Shown here: piece after piece, positions 23,830-34,229 of the stretch | Position numbering within the stretch: position 1 is the first letter of the stretch | Layout: every line of letters starts with the position of its first letter | Origin: Calliphora vicina | Taxonomy: Eukaryota; Arthropoda; Insecta; Diptera; Calliphoridae | DNA length: 64,000 nt | Assembly (NCBI RefSeq): GCF_958450345.1 | Contig: NC_088781.1 | Span: 48,161,357 to 48,225,356, forward strand | Reading direction: 5' to 3' | Notes under the pieces: generated by a model | Databases searched by the model: none | Seen by the model: only the letters and a program-made list of their open reading frames with translations | Told to the model about the DNA's origin: nothing | Program-made: the position numbers and the translations under genes

Positions 23830-25203
23830 TAGGGTATTCGAATTATTAGATTTTTCTCTTGTTCGAATAAAACAAATAATTCGATCACACATTTTAAACT
23901 AATCGAATTATTCGAATAATTAAATTTTTTTTTAATAATTCAAGAATGAATTTTTGATGTCGGTTTTTTAATATTTTATTGTTAAAGAAAAACGAAAAAA
24001 AAACGTTAAAATTAACAATTCAAATATTAATAATGTTAAAAAAACATTCGAACACAAAGTCCATCATTAAATTTTCAATAGAAATATTCTGATCAGAATA
24101 AGTTCCGAACAATCTACAAAACAATTGAGTAGCAAACACTTTAGTTTCCGTTTTGGATCTATGCTTTAACAAATTTGAGCTAGTTGGACATGATCCTGAA
24201 CTTTTTTATGTCGTTCATTAATTCGGGTTTTAAATTGAGTAACTAATTCTTTAGTAAATTAATTATTCACTATTTCTAAATTATTTATAACAAATTGTAT
24301 TATACATCAAGCTCTATCAACGCTGCCGAATCTTTGCTTAATAAAATGGTCTTGGGGAATTACACAATAAAGGGAATCTGTCCAAAGTTTGAAATCATTG
24401 TCAGTGAACGTGGCTAATTTGAAGTCAGACAGTACATGATTGACGCATTTACAAATATGCAAAAAGTTTATTATCATGTTAGACAAAGATGTCCAACGAT
24501 GTTTAACATCATGTATAAGACGAACTCCTTGCTTGACTTGCAACAAAACGTTAGTTTGCAATATCTGTGTTTATCATTCGATTTATTAAACATTTAAAGT
24601 ACGCGGTTAATGACATCACTTATATACATATATTTTAAGATCAGATAATGTAATCATTATAAATGTCATCCTCAATATCACTTTCGACGACCGTTTCACA
24701 TTCTCCATCACATTCAACTCCACTTTAATCTAAGTTAATATTTCGATTATTAATAGCGATTCTTCAAATATTTCTCCAGCTAAATAACAAATATTTTATT
24801 CCGTACCTTTTATTTTCAATGGTTCAAGTCCTAAGTTAAAAATTTTGAAAGATTTGTTTTTAGAATTGTAACTTCTTGCAGTAATATTTATATATTTATA
24901 GAAGGAGCTATCGGAACACTCATCTACAGTGATCCAAAGTCCCTTTGTCTCTAGTTATTTGTAGAATTTCAGAAACAGTACAATTTTTATGTGAGTCATT
25001 ATTACTTATTTAAATTTGAAATTATGAAAAATTTTAAGCAATTTAATAAATTTAAACATATATGAACATTTATTCGTTTTATTCGATTATTCTACTTAAA
25101 ATTGTTCGAATTATTCGTTATTCGAAAATGGCCATTTTTAAATTGTTCGAATAATTATTCGTAAGAAATTATTCGATTAATCGAACGATCATTAGTCGAC
25201 CTA
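23830..25203 (-). mobile_element. hAT transposon, degenerate
   Basis: The left end TAGGGTATTCGAATTATT and the inverse of the right end, TAGGTCGACTAATGATCG, are flanked by ACAACTAC (23822-23829) and ACAACTGC (25204-25211), a 7/8 match to the 8-bp duplication expected of hAT elements. AATTATTCGAATAATT motifs fill both subterminal regions. Minus-strand ORF 24307-24561 reads a hAT-like segment (GVRLIHDVKHRWTSLSNMI), and an acidic stretch (ECDGECETVVESDIEDD) lies near 24670-24720. At 1.37 kb the element is about half the length of an autonomous hAT. Confidence 0.82.
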
Positions 25204-25727
25204 ACAACTGCTAAAGCATATCGTACGCATCAAATGCTAACAAACAAAATAAAGGGTACTTTTTAAGCCCGATAGAAACTAAAATTTTAAAAAATAGCCC
25301 CAAAAAGGCATATTTTCAGCAAACATGGCATTTGAAAATGATTTAGGACATATGGCCACCGCGGCTGTTCTAGACGAAGCGTATTCAGGATATCCAATTT
25401 TGGTCCACATTTTCTAGCATTGACACATTTTCTTTTCCCGCTACAGTTTTCTTCTAAATCTATTACATACTTTTTAAACTTTTTGACGGAATTGGCCACT
25501 CGTTACATATAACTAAAAACACATTTTTATAAAGTTTCAATTGCTCCATACAAAATGGGTTTTTTTCAAAAAGAAATAACTACTTTGCAAATATCACTAT
25601 TTAGTACATTAAAATAGATCATTTACGCGAAAGCAAAACGATTAAGCACGTAGATTCGATTTAGTTAATTCCAAAATGGGTGGATTCGTTTTAAATACGA
25701 AAAAGTTATTTCAGGAGTAAAATCGAA

Positions 25728-27200
25728 AAAAACTTAATATACATAACTGTTAATAAAAATGAAACCACTAAACCTACAGTTTTTATTTTTTATATGATTG
25801 AAATTATTAGGTCTGTTCATTTACTTTCCCAGTAAATACTTGCAACGAGAGAATAAAATCCAAATTTACAAAATTACTCTTTTAAATTCTCAATAATAGT
25901 AAAAAGTAAATGAAAGCATTTCCAGTAACAATTGTTTTATACACACAATTTTCTAATTTTATACCTTTTAAAATGTATAAATACTCACATTTTCTTCAAT
26001 TTTATTGATAATTCTTTTTTTGAAATTTTTTCACCACAAAAATAAAATTGTAAATAAATAAACAATAATACATAACATTTGAAATATAAGTTGCTAACTA
26101 TTACGAGTTCCAAATAGAACTTGTAATAGTTTGCAACGAGAGAACGGTCTCTAAAATACGCTCTTGATTTTTTCTCTACTTGCAAGTTTTTTGAGTTAAT
26201 GAACGCTTTTCCAGTAACAATTGTTACTAACTAGTAACAACTTTTAGTTATTGAACAGATCTATTATTAAAACTTACAAAAAATATTATTTTTATAGTTC
26301 TAATAGTTCATTAAGGTTTTTATAGAGCTTTCTGTCACAGATAGTCCTGCTCCGTGTAAAAACTACGACACTTTTGGACACCTTTTTTGTTCTCTGCAAT
26401 TCTCACTTAACAAGAGCCCATTAGCTCTAGGCAATTTGGAGGGTTTGCTTTTGTAACACTCAAGACTTTGCTTACCATAGTTACATGGATGCCAAATTAG
26501 GCCAAAAATAAGTGGACACATTAAAAAATCTTATGAATGAAAGAATTCTCCTTTGTGAACATTTCTTGATGTAAATTTCGGTATTTATAGAGCCAATTGT
26601 AACAAATGCTTGACTTCTTTTGCCGTAACTGCATATTGCTTGCCATACCAACAACCTTTCGGTAACATTTTTTGCTTTAGGCTCCTAAATATACAACAAT
26701 CCCTCGAGTATCAAAAACATAAAAATATAAACCCGGAAGCTGCGAAAAAATTTCTAGAACATATGTTTCGTCATCCATTATGCAGCAGCTATATTTTTTT
26801 TTTTTTTACAAAATTAGACTTCAATTTCCGTGCTATGTCTTGTGCCTCTAAATTTTTAGCAGATTTCCTGTCACGAAGTTTTTTAAACCTGCATTGGCTT
26901 TAACTTTTCCTACCAAATAGTCCGAGTACTGAGTTAACCGGACTAATTAGGGAGCTCCTTTGAAAATGCTTTCTATTTATTGTCCTTAGATACATGATGT
27001 GAGCCACTCCTTCTATCTGAACCAGGTTTTCTACGAACGAACAAGTTCTCCCCATACTGTTTAATAACATTGGAATCAGTTTGATAGCAGTCCTTTGATT
27101 GCTTGGCTATTTTTGCGTTGGTTGGGTTGGGTTTTGTTGAAAATATTTAATAATTTTAGTACTCACTTTTTTCTTGTCACTCATTTTATCAGATTAACAA
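25728..27200 (-). pseudogene. rosa-like Tc1/mariner-superfamily transposase, nearly complete but broken
   Basis: Minus strand. The start MSDKKKVSTKIIKYFQQNPT lies near 27115-27185, then a KPGSDRRSG linker near 27020, RNIC..NFFAASGF near 26720-26770, KQYAVTAKEVK near 26610-26640, and a diverged HPC-YGKQSLE segment near 26450-26490. The 3' end (TGTTAATAAAAATGAAACCAC) matches 18464-19140. Many stops. A 454-bp MITE is inserted at 25809-26262. Ordering and length suggest an element of about 1.0 kb before insertion. Confidence 0.72.
25809..26262. mobile_element. 454-bp MITE nested in the rosa-like element
   Basis: Ends AGGTCTGTTCA... and ...TGAACAGATCT are inverted copies, and ATTATT occurs on both sides (25803-25808 and 26263-26268). 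The related element at 18464-19140 runs uninterrupted through the corresponding GATTGAAA-TATTATTA-CTTACAA site, which acts as an empty site. TTGCAACGAGAGAA occurs twice inside. The minus-strand ORF at 25985-26185 is unrecognised. Confidence 0.83.
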
Positions 27201-27269
27201 CTAATGAACAACAATTAAACATAATAACTGACATACTTTTCAAAGGTAATTTGATCAAAAAAATCGAAA

Positions 27270-28190
27270 ACGTGGTATTGTGAGATTTCAGCAGTTCATC
27301 TATATACTATATATAAAAATGAAATGGTCCATGTATGTAATGCCATCACGTGAGAACGGCTGGAGCGATTTGGCTGATTTTTTTTATTCGATACGAAATT
27401 TTCGAGATGGTTTGTAAAGAAAAAAAATTAAAAAATTCCATGTAAAACTCGGATTTTTTTTAATCCAGTCAACTGTAATAAAAAAGCTCCCTAAAGTATG
27501 CAGTACAAATTTAGATATTTTATTTGCAAATAAATAAGAACAGGCAGGTGTATGTGGGTTTGTGAAACTTGAAGAAATAACATTAGTAAATGCTAACGGG
27601 CGAACTAGTAATAGATAAGAACCATTTGCTCCCTCGAAATACAGAGCATTACCTTAGCGACATGGATATTTGGCTTTGGTATGGATTCGGCTGTTGGGCC
27701 GGTCTCACATACGATATCTTACGCGTCGCGGTATTGCAAGTAATAACTCGGTGCAAAAATTATTCTCTATTATAGCATTCAAGCATCATTTCGGACATGT
27801 AAAAAGTATCGGCTTCAATTCGTACGGTACCCAATTTACCTGCTTTTGGATGAATCGTGCTGCTTGCAATCGTTTTAAAATTGCTGCTTGCTCACAATGA
27901 TTTTTCATGTAGTAATGCCCAAAATTCTTGCTCTTCAATATTGTTTGCCTTCTGTGTCAAATCACCACTTCTGAACCCAACAAACCAACTCTAGCCAGTT
28001 GAAACCGATGGAATACAATCACCATAAACTTTGGTGAGCAATTGGAGTGATTCAGCGGCACTTTTTTTTAAATTAAAGAAGTAAAACAAAACTTCCCGCA
28101 TATGATGATTCGCTGGTACAAAGTTCGATATTTTCGAAGCAAAAAAAACTTTGTTTACACTATAATGTTATTAAAAACCATTGTAAATCC
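27270..28190 (-). mobile_element. mariner pseudogene split by a Helitron
   Basis: Mariner sequence runs from about 27270 to 27298 and resumes at 27609. It aligns by eye with 9000-9720 and 16250-16760: the IHGAK-type region (TTAGCGACATGGATATTTGG), the GTACGGTACCCAATT (GNWVPY) region near 27825-27840, and the N-terminal CAGCGGCACTTTTT region near 28050. All frames are broken. The C-terminal catalytic part is missing. Confidence 0.82.
27299..27608 (+). mobile_element. Short non-autonomous Helitron, 310 bp
   Basis: Begins TCTATATACTATATATAAAA and ends GGGCGAACTAG. It is inserted between A (27298) and T (27609) without target duplication. Sister mariner copies give the empty site: CAGCAGCTCA-TAATAGATA (16240-16260) is contiguous there. 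A 5' TC, 3' CTAG and A|T insertion are the Helitron hallmarks. A weak hairpin (TTAG...CTAA) precedes the 3' end. The CACGTGAGAACGGCTGGAGC-GATTTGGCTGATTT body has the style of known insect Helitrons. No Rep/helicase coding. Confidence 0.85.
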
Positions 28191-28199
28191 CGCATTATT

Positions 28200-29797
28200 A
28201 ATATTGTTTTAAGAATTTACAATTCATTTCAGCATAATATTTTATATTATTTTGGTTGGAGCACTTTTGCGATTAACTCTTCTTTTAATATTTCATACTA
28301 CTACTTTGTGTTTCACCTATACATTTTACTATCTCAAGATCACTTCCAAGTTCTTAATAGAAACATTTCGTAATGTTACAGTTATACATATTAAATATAA
28401 TTTAAAAAAAAATTTTGATACACAACTTCAAGTTGTTCACGAAATGTTAATGATTACTATTAAGCCATATTTTAGCTACTTATTGATATTATTTGCAGTC
28501 TATCAAAATACCAACTGATTTGTATTATTTATTTAACTGTTAGAAGTTTTAAAAAACATGTGTGAAACAAATTTTATTTTATCTCCCTTTTTTCCTACCT
28601 AAAACGCAAATATTATGAAATATGAATATAATTTATTAAATTTTATATAATTTCCTCTTAAACACACAAAAGCGTACCCTAAAATTTTACATCCTTTCCT
28701 TATCGTAAAACTACCTCAACTGACAAAATATATATCCCAAAAAAAAGCAATTAATTTATTCAAATAAATTACCCAAATAATAAAACTCAACATCCTTTAA
28801 TTGTCACCATTACAAATACTCTGAGAAAATAAAAAATTTATCAAAACTCCCCAGTAAAAATACTTACAAAACATTTCTAATCATGCTAAATGTATCCCAC
28901 AGAATTTTTACTACGAATATTATCGATGTTATTATTGTTTTCAATTTCATGCCTAGATCGATCTTTTACACTCTCATGCAGCATCTGTCCTATTCAGCTA
29001 TACAAAACAGCTGATGTTGCTGGGCAAACAATAGAAGGGGTCTTCCTGCAGTCACAGGCATTAGATGCAATACTAGTTATGTGTGTGTGTGTGTTTGAGA
29101 GAGAGTGTAATTGAATGATTTAAAAAAAGGATCGTGCAAAGTCTGCTCTGTAGGAATTACACTCGCTCACTACTTAATACCTATTGTAGACACATACACA
29201 CGTTCATAAACACATACACAATGGTTAATGACCTTAGTAATGAAATCAGAGAAGGTCGTCCTTTGCCTGCATAAGGAGAGGGTAAAAAGCAAATAAATAA
29301 GCAACAACAAAAAAATATGTCACGGGACAAATAGTTGTTTGTGTGTTTTTTTTTTTTATTGTACTTGCATTGATTTGACTAAAGGTAAATCAGCTGCTCT
29401 TTGAGGGATCACAATATGTAGGTATGCAGTTTTGTAAATAAAATATTAGAAACATCTGACTTTTTACCTTCTAATGCTGGGCTAGCAAATTTGCGGAGAT
29501 TTTTTTTGATTGAAAAGAAAAAGGCGCCAAAGTTGTTTGTTTGTTAGACAAACAATTTTTGAGAGTATACAATAAATCTGTCAATGGAGTAATAAATTTG
29601 TTGTTTATTTGTTTTTATATAGAATTTTTTATACAAGGGAGTTATAGAAACTTTCATAATTTATAGAGATTTTTAAATATTTGAATTTAAAAGACACAAA
29701 TATTTAAATTATAATTCGTAATTCATAGTAAAATAAAAATGGTCCAATTGAAATAAAAGCTTTCAAAAATATAAATTAGTTTTGATTCACAGTCAGC
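28200..29797. other. A+T-rich intron-like DNA
   Basis: No TE terminus recognised. ORFs at 28252-28518 (88 codons) and 28890-29114 (74 codons) resemble no family I know. 28930-29100 is somewhat less A+T-rich with a GTGTGTGTGTGTG run. Nothing else supported. Confidence 0.4.
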
Positions 29798-29799
29798 TA

Positions 29800-30289
29800 C
29801 ACAGAAAAAATTATATTTCAATTCAAACATTTATCCCACATTGAACTGGTTTCAATTATTTCATAATTAAATAAAGTATTCATTTGCTCAAAAACAAAAT
29901 TTCTTGATATTTTCTATTGAATATTGAGTTTTGAATTTGATTATTTTGACAATTGAATATACATAATTTCGTTATTGGTTGAATTTCAAATACAAAAATT
30001 ATTGAATAAATTATTTTCGTAATTGAAACACAAAAAATAACAAAAATGTGTTTTCAATTACGAAAATTATCTATTCAATAATTTTTGTATTTGAAATTCA
30101 ACCAATAACGAAAATTATATATTCAATTGACAAAATAATCAAATTCAAAACTCAAAATTCAATAGAAAATATCAAGAAATTTTGTTTTTGAGCAAATGAA
30201 TACTTGATTTAATTATAAAATAATTGAAACCAGTTCAATATGTGACAAATATTTGAATTGAAACGGCTTAAGAAATAGTTTTTTCTGTG
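29800..30289. mobile_element. 490-bp foldback MITE with ~230-bp arms
   Basis: TA (29798-29799) precedes CACAGAAAAAATTATATTTC, and the right end is the inverse (GTTTTTTCTGTG) followed by TA (30290-30291). The arms stay complementary almost to the centre near 30040: TTTCTTGATATTTTCTATTG at about 29909 and its inverse near 30160-30180, CCAATAACGAAAATTATA near 30103, and so on. Essentially the whole element is one imperfect palindrome with no coding capacity. Terminus and TA target tie it to the CACAGA MITE group. Confidence 0.92.
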
Positions 30290-30387
30290 TACGTGGTTGT
30301 GAAGTTAAACATTCGAATATTTTCTTTTTCGAATTTGTAATTCAACAAAATTTAAATTATTCAATAAGCATTAATTCTATAAATAAT

Positions 30388-30498
30388 GAAATCTCAAAGG
30401 AATGAATTCAATACATTTGAAGTATAAAGGAATTAAGCATGTGGAATTAATTCGTAATAAATACATTCATGGAATGGTTAAGAGATACAACTTAATTT
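30388..30498 (+). repeat. Dispersed repeat, copy 2
   Basis: Matches 12870-12972 in order (CTCAAAGGAATGAATTCAAT, ATACATTTGAAGTATAAAGG, AATTAAG, GGAATTAATT). Confidence 0.6.
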
Positions 30499-30499
30499 A

Positions 30500-31620
30500 A
30501 TTTTGAAATTTGAATTAAGAATTAATTATTTTGTGCATTTTATAACACAGAGGTTGATACTTTAAATGCAGCTTTGTCTTTGAGTTCATGTGCAGGCGGT
30601 TTCCCGATCTTCTAAATCTATTAAAACTATTTTCGATTTTCGAATTTCTAAAAAATTTTAACCGATTTGTCTGAAATCATAAAAAGAGTTTCTCCAACAT
30701 TAAAATCACTCTGTAAATAGTAAATAGTAAAGAAGTCTGTATCAAAAATTATCGGGATATAAACATTCGAAAGCTGTCTACCACCACCATAGTAGGGTAT
30801 AAAGATTCGAAACTGAATGATTTGATTTTGTATATGGATTTGTTCTAGAAACAAAAATACAGTTGTTGTAGGTGAATTACGCTTGAAGAAAGCTAATATT
30901 TGACATCTCATCCAAAATATGGTCATGAAGATTTCGGTTATCGCAAGGTAGTGTTGTGTAGAGGGTTCACGGCTATCGATTGATAAAAATGAACACTTAA
31001 AAGGCTGGTCCAATGAATACTGATCTACATGATATTCAAAAGGCTCTCTTAGTGGTATCAATTTTGAAGTCGACAATTGTCTTTGTTATAGCAGTAAGGC
31101 CCAAGAATCTTGTAATTTCTCCATTAGTATGGCTAGATTATCTGCTTATCAAACCAGATACTAAGGGGAGAAGAGTTATTGTTAAGTTGACGGATGTGGT
31201 GTTAATCATATCTAGTATATTTATGGATATATGATTGGCGATATCATGACCAATGCCAGTAATTGGGCCTGACAATTGATCTTAAGTACAAGAAAGAAAT
31301 GTATTGCAGGCGAACTACTTGCTTTATGATTACAAATGCATTGTATTGTAGTTATTAATATGATATAAACACTGTTGAAATAAACTCTATATCCTTTAAA
31401 GATATAGTGACACTAGCTTAAAATCTCAGGTGGACATCGTGCAAATATCCTGTTTCTGCTAGCCTCTTTTATGAGCCAATATTGTAAATATACTGTAACC
31501 CTTTTGACAGGATATTTAAGGTTATATTTTCTTACTATCGGGAATGTACACAAATCCATTTAATTGCACAATTTTATGCAACTTACAACTATCTGAGAAC
31601 CATTTACTTTTCTTTACCTT
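30500..31620. other. Unassigned stretch with a 142-codon minus-strand ORF
   Basis: The ORF at 30648-31076 (minus) is the longest here, but its C-terminal part overlaps a TATACCCTACTATGGTGG-type motif (near 30780-30800) resembling an INE-like terminus. I recognise no domain. It is probably chance reading through a diverged repeat. No further structure seen. Confidence 0.3.
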
Positions 31621-31621
31621 T

Positions 31622-31695
31622 ACAGAGAAATCAGATTCGTTGTGGCAAATGAATTTTTTTTTGCCAATCGAATGATTTACTTGTGCACATTTACA
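31622..31695. mobile_element. Solo terminal repeat of the CACAGA MITE group
   Basis: ACAGAGAAATCAGATTCG, then TTTGCCAATCGAATGATT, then TGTGCACA follows the same order as the left end of the MITE at 5872-6288. The remainder is missing. Confidence 0.65.
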
Positions 31696-31699
31696 CCCT

Positions 31700-32380
31700 A
31701 ACCACAAAAGAAATTTTTAAGCTAAATTATGTTAAGGTCGAACTTATTTTAAAATATAACCTATTTTATACTATAAGAAATATTTCAAAAAAGCTTTCAA
31801 AACTTTTTCCAACTCATTCATACAAATAAATGAAAATATTTTTCAATGAATGGAAATACAAAAAAAAAAAATTTTTTTAAATTTAAAAAAAAACCAAATG
31901 TACATAAAAGTTCAAAATAAAAAGCTGATTTTAAAATAATAAAACAACGTTTTAAATTATGTTTGAAATTTATTTTATTTAAAATAATAATCAACTTTAT
32001 GGACTGGATGAAAATCGACTTTAAGGCCTTTGTGGTTAGGGTATTAATTTTTGGGTTCTAACTGCTTTTATACTTGATAAAGGAGCATTATGATTGAAGC
32101 AATGGTATTTTTGTCACCCAATTAAAAAATTCAACCATATTAAGGCCATAACTATTTAAGTGTATGCTGATTTAATCGACTAATACAATTAAATTTAATG
32201 AAACTCCTTAATATCACATATTTTTATTATTTTCATCCAATTTCTGTAAAATAATTTTAATGATTTATGTAAAACGTAAAGTATTAACTTTTTAAAAAAA
32301 TTATCAGATTTTTGCTCAAACACAACATCAACGCTACATATTTCACTCTTGTTAAAGTAAAGATAAGTCAATTGATTACT
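31700..32380. other. A+T-rich DNA, no feature seen
   Basis: Nothing recognised apart from A and T runs around 31855-31900. Confidence 0.4.
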
Positions 32381-32384
32381 TTAT

Positions 32385-32480
32385 ACATCTCAGGTAATCT
32401 AGGTTGTAGACACTTTAAACTTTTTTCGTACTGCACTTTAGAAAGTAGTTATTTTACCCACTAGAAGAAATCTATTGTAG
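32385..32480 (+). repeat. Dispersed repeat shared with 44590-44900
   Basis: CAGGTAATCTAG, GTAG-ACTTTAAAC, ACTGCACTTTAGAAAGTAGT and TATTTTACCCAC recur in order at 44590-44900, where they are spread further apart. Confidence 0.55.
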
Positions 32481-32848
32481 ATTAAATTGTCACAATTGAA
32501 TCGTTTATTTCAAAAACCAGTCAAGCAACAAAAACTACAAAATTGAGTTACTGGGCGATTATTGTTTTGTAAAGGTAAAAATACATTGTTTAGTACAAAA
32601 ATTAATAAATAGTGTCCCCCATTATGGTGAAGCAAAGCTGCGATATCCGTGTTTAGTGCGTAAAGAAGTCAAGTAACAGCGCTTGACTGGTTTTATACTC
32701 TTTAAAAAGTTCATTAGGCATTTTAATTTTAAAGTTCCTAATAAAACTAGAAGAATTCGAATGAAATTTTCAATAGTGATGGTTGTTTATTTCAGAAACC
32801 AGTCAAGTGCAAACTTTATATTATTTTTAAAATATATGTTAATATAAA

Positions 32849-33320
32849 CAAGTAAGAGAGCTATATTCGGCTGTTCCGAATCTTATATACCCTTCACCAA
32901 ATTATACTTAAAAATATTTTTTTTTTAAATATTTTTATTTAAACAAAATCAAAATTTTGTTTATAATGTTTTTAAAAAATATTTTTTTTCCAAATTGTTT
33001 TTTAATTTCATTAATTAATTTTTTTGAAAAAAGAATTTATGACAAAAAAAATATTTTTGATAAAAAGAAAAATTTTAGTTAAAAAATATTTTTTCCGATT
33101 TTGACCCATTGTATGTCCAACTTACTATGGTCTTATATACGTCGTTGCAAAGGTCTTTGAAATATCTATCATTAGATATCCATATTGTCTATATTAATGA
33201 CTTAGTAATCCAGATATAGGTCAAAAATAGGTCAAAAATCGAGGTTGTCTAGAAAAATCTAGAAAAATGTTTGTATCTATGTAAAGTCAATTAACTTCCG
33301 CCTTAAACACGAACATAACT
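32849..33320 (-). mobile_element. INE-1-like element, subfamily B, partial
   Basis: Left end AAACAAGTAAGAGAGCTATA with the hairpin TTCGGCTGTTCCGAA, then TATATACCCTTCACC. Downstream are A+T-rich sequence and a GGTCAAAAATCGAGGTTGTC block (about 33220-33250) that I recall from dipteran repeats. No matching right end, so truncated or diverged. Confidence 0.55.
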
Positions 33321-33641
33321 AATTCGGGTATTTTACACAGAATAACAGGGGCGCTAGGATATAACCAAGCTGATTCATATGGCTTTATGAGAAAGTACAT
33401 CAGTACATCAGTACATTATTATTCAAAGTTTTTGTTGTCACTGCTCTTAAGTATATATTAGAGAATTTCTGCGATTAACTCTCATTTTAATAAAGATTTA
33501 CTGAGAATCCGTTTTGCTGATATCGATCGTTAATGAAATAAGTTCAATATTAATTCAGATGCTCAGTTTTTCTAATACTTCACTTTTTGTCTTTCTAAAC
33601 GAGCTTCTATGAAGATTTTATTCCATATATTCTATATTATA

Positions 33642-33873
33642 TCGTATAGCAGAAACAGAAAGTTCTAAGAAATTTTTCCCAAGAAACCATAGGTCAAATC
33701 CTATCATTCGCATTTCGTCTTTTATCTAATGATATTTCAGTATATACATATATTTTTTTTAATATTTTTATTATTGGATAAAAGACGAAATGCGCAAGAT
33801 AGGATTTGATTTTAGACCTATGTTTTCTTGATGAAAATTTCTTAGAATTTTTTTTGCGATTCTGCTATACGAT
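33642..33873. mobile_element. 232-bp palindromic MITE-like element
   Basis: The left arm (ATCGTATAGCAGAA, TTCTAAGAAATTTT, CATAGGTCAAATCCTATC, GCATTTCGTCTTTTATC) is matched in inverse by the right arm (GATAAAAGACGAAATGC, GATAGGATTTGAT, AAATTTCTTAGAA, TTCTGCTATACGAT). Arms are about 90 bp around a ~43-bp A+T-rich centre. ORF 33806-34042 reads across the right arm and is incidental. Confidence 0.8.
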
Positions 33874-34042
33874 TTTTTACTTTTTGATCGTCTATACAAA
33901 TCGATCCAGCCTTATAGACATATTATATATATTTTGCACTAAGCATATCTGGGGTATGAAAATTAAAGAACGTGTTCCAGATATCCATTTAATTTTATGT
34001 ATTTTACATTCCAGAAGAGGTCCCTTTTCAATTGCAATTTAG

Positions 34043-34228
34043 AAAAATTTAAAGCAAACATCCACAAACATTATTCACTCTATTGTCTCTCACAAAACCT
34101 ATTTGTTAGCTTATTTTCGAAGCTCTTCATTAAGGGAGATGATAACCGCTGAGGAAGCTGTAGAGCAAATGAATAGAATTTTTACTGGAGCTGGATTAGA
34201 AGCTGACATACTATGCGTGCTGAGCTAA
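34043..34228 (+). other. Short coding-like stretch, unrecognised
   Basis: One frame is open for 61 codons after a TAG. Its second half has balanced composition (from 34139: MITAEEAVEQMNRIFTGAGL), unlike the Phe/Ile/Lys/Asn-rich translations typical of this A+T-rich DNA. It could be a decayed TE protein or a host exon fragment. No family recognised and no splice sites confirmed. Confidence 0.25.
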
Positions 34229-34229
34229 A

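Noticed and set aside
30648..31076. 142-codon minus-strand ORF as a host gene
   Set aside because: No domain or family recognised, and part of it reads through a TATACCC-type repeat terminus. Kept only as an unassigned stretch.
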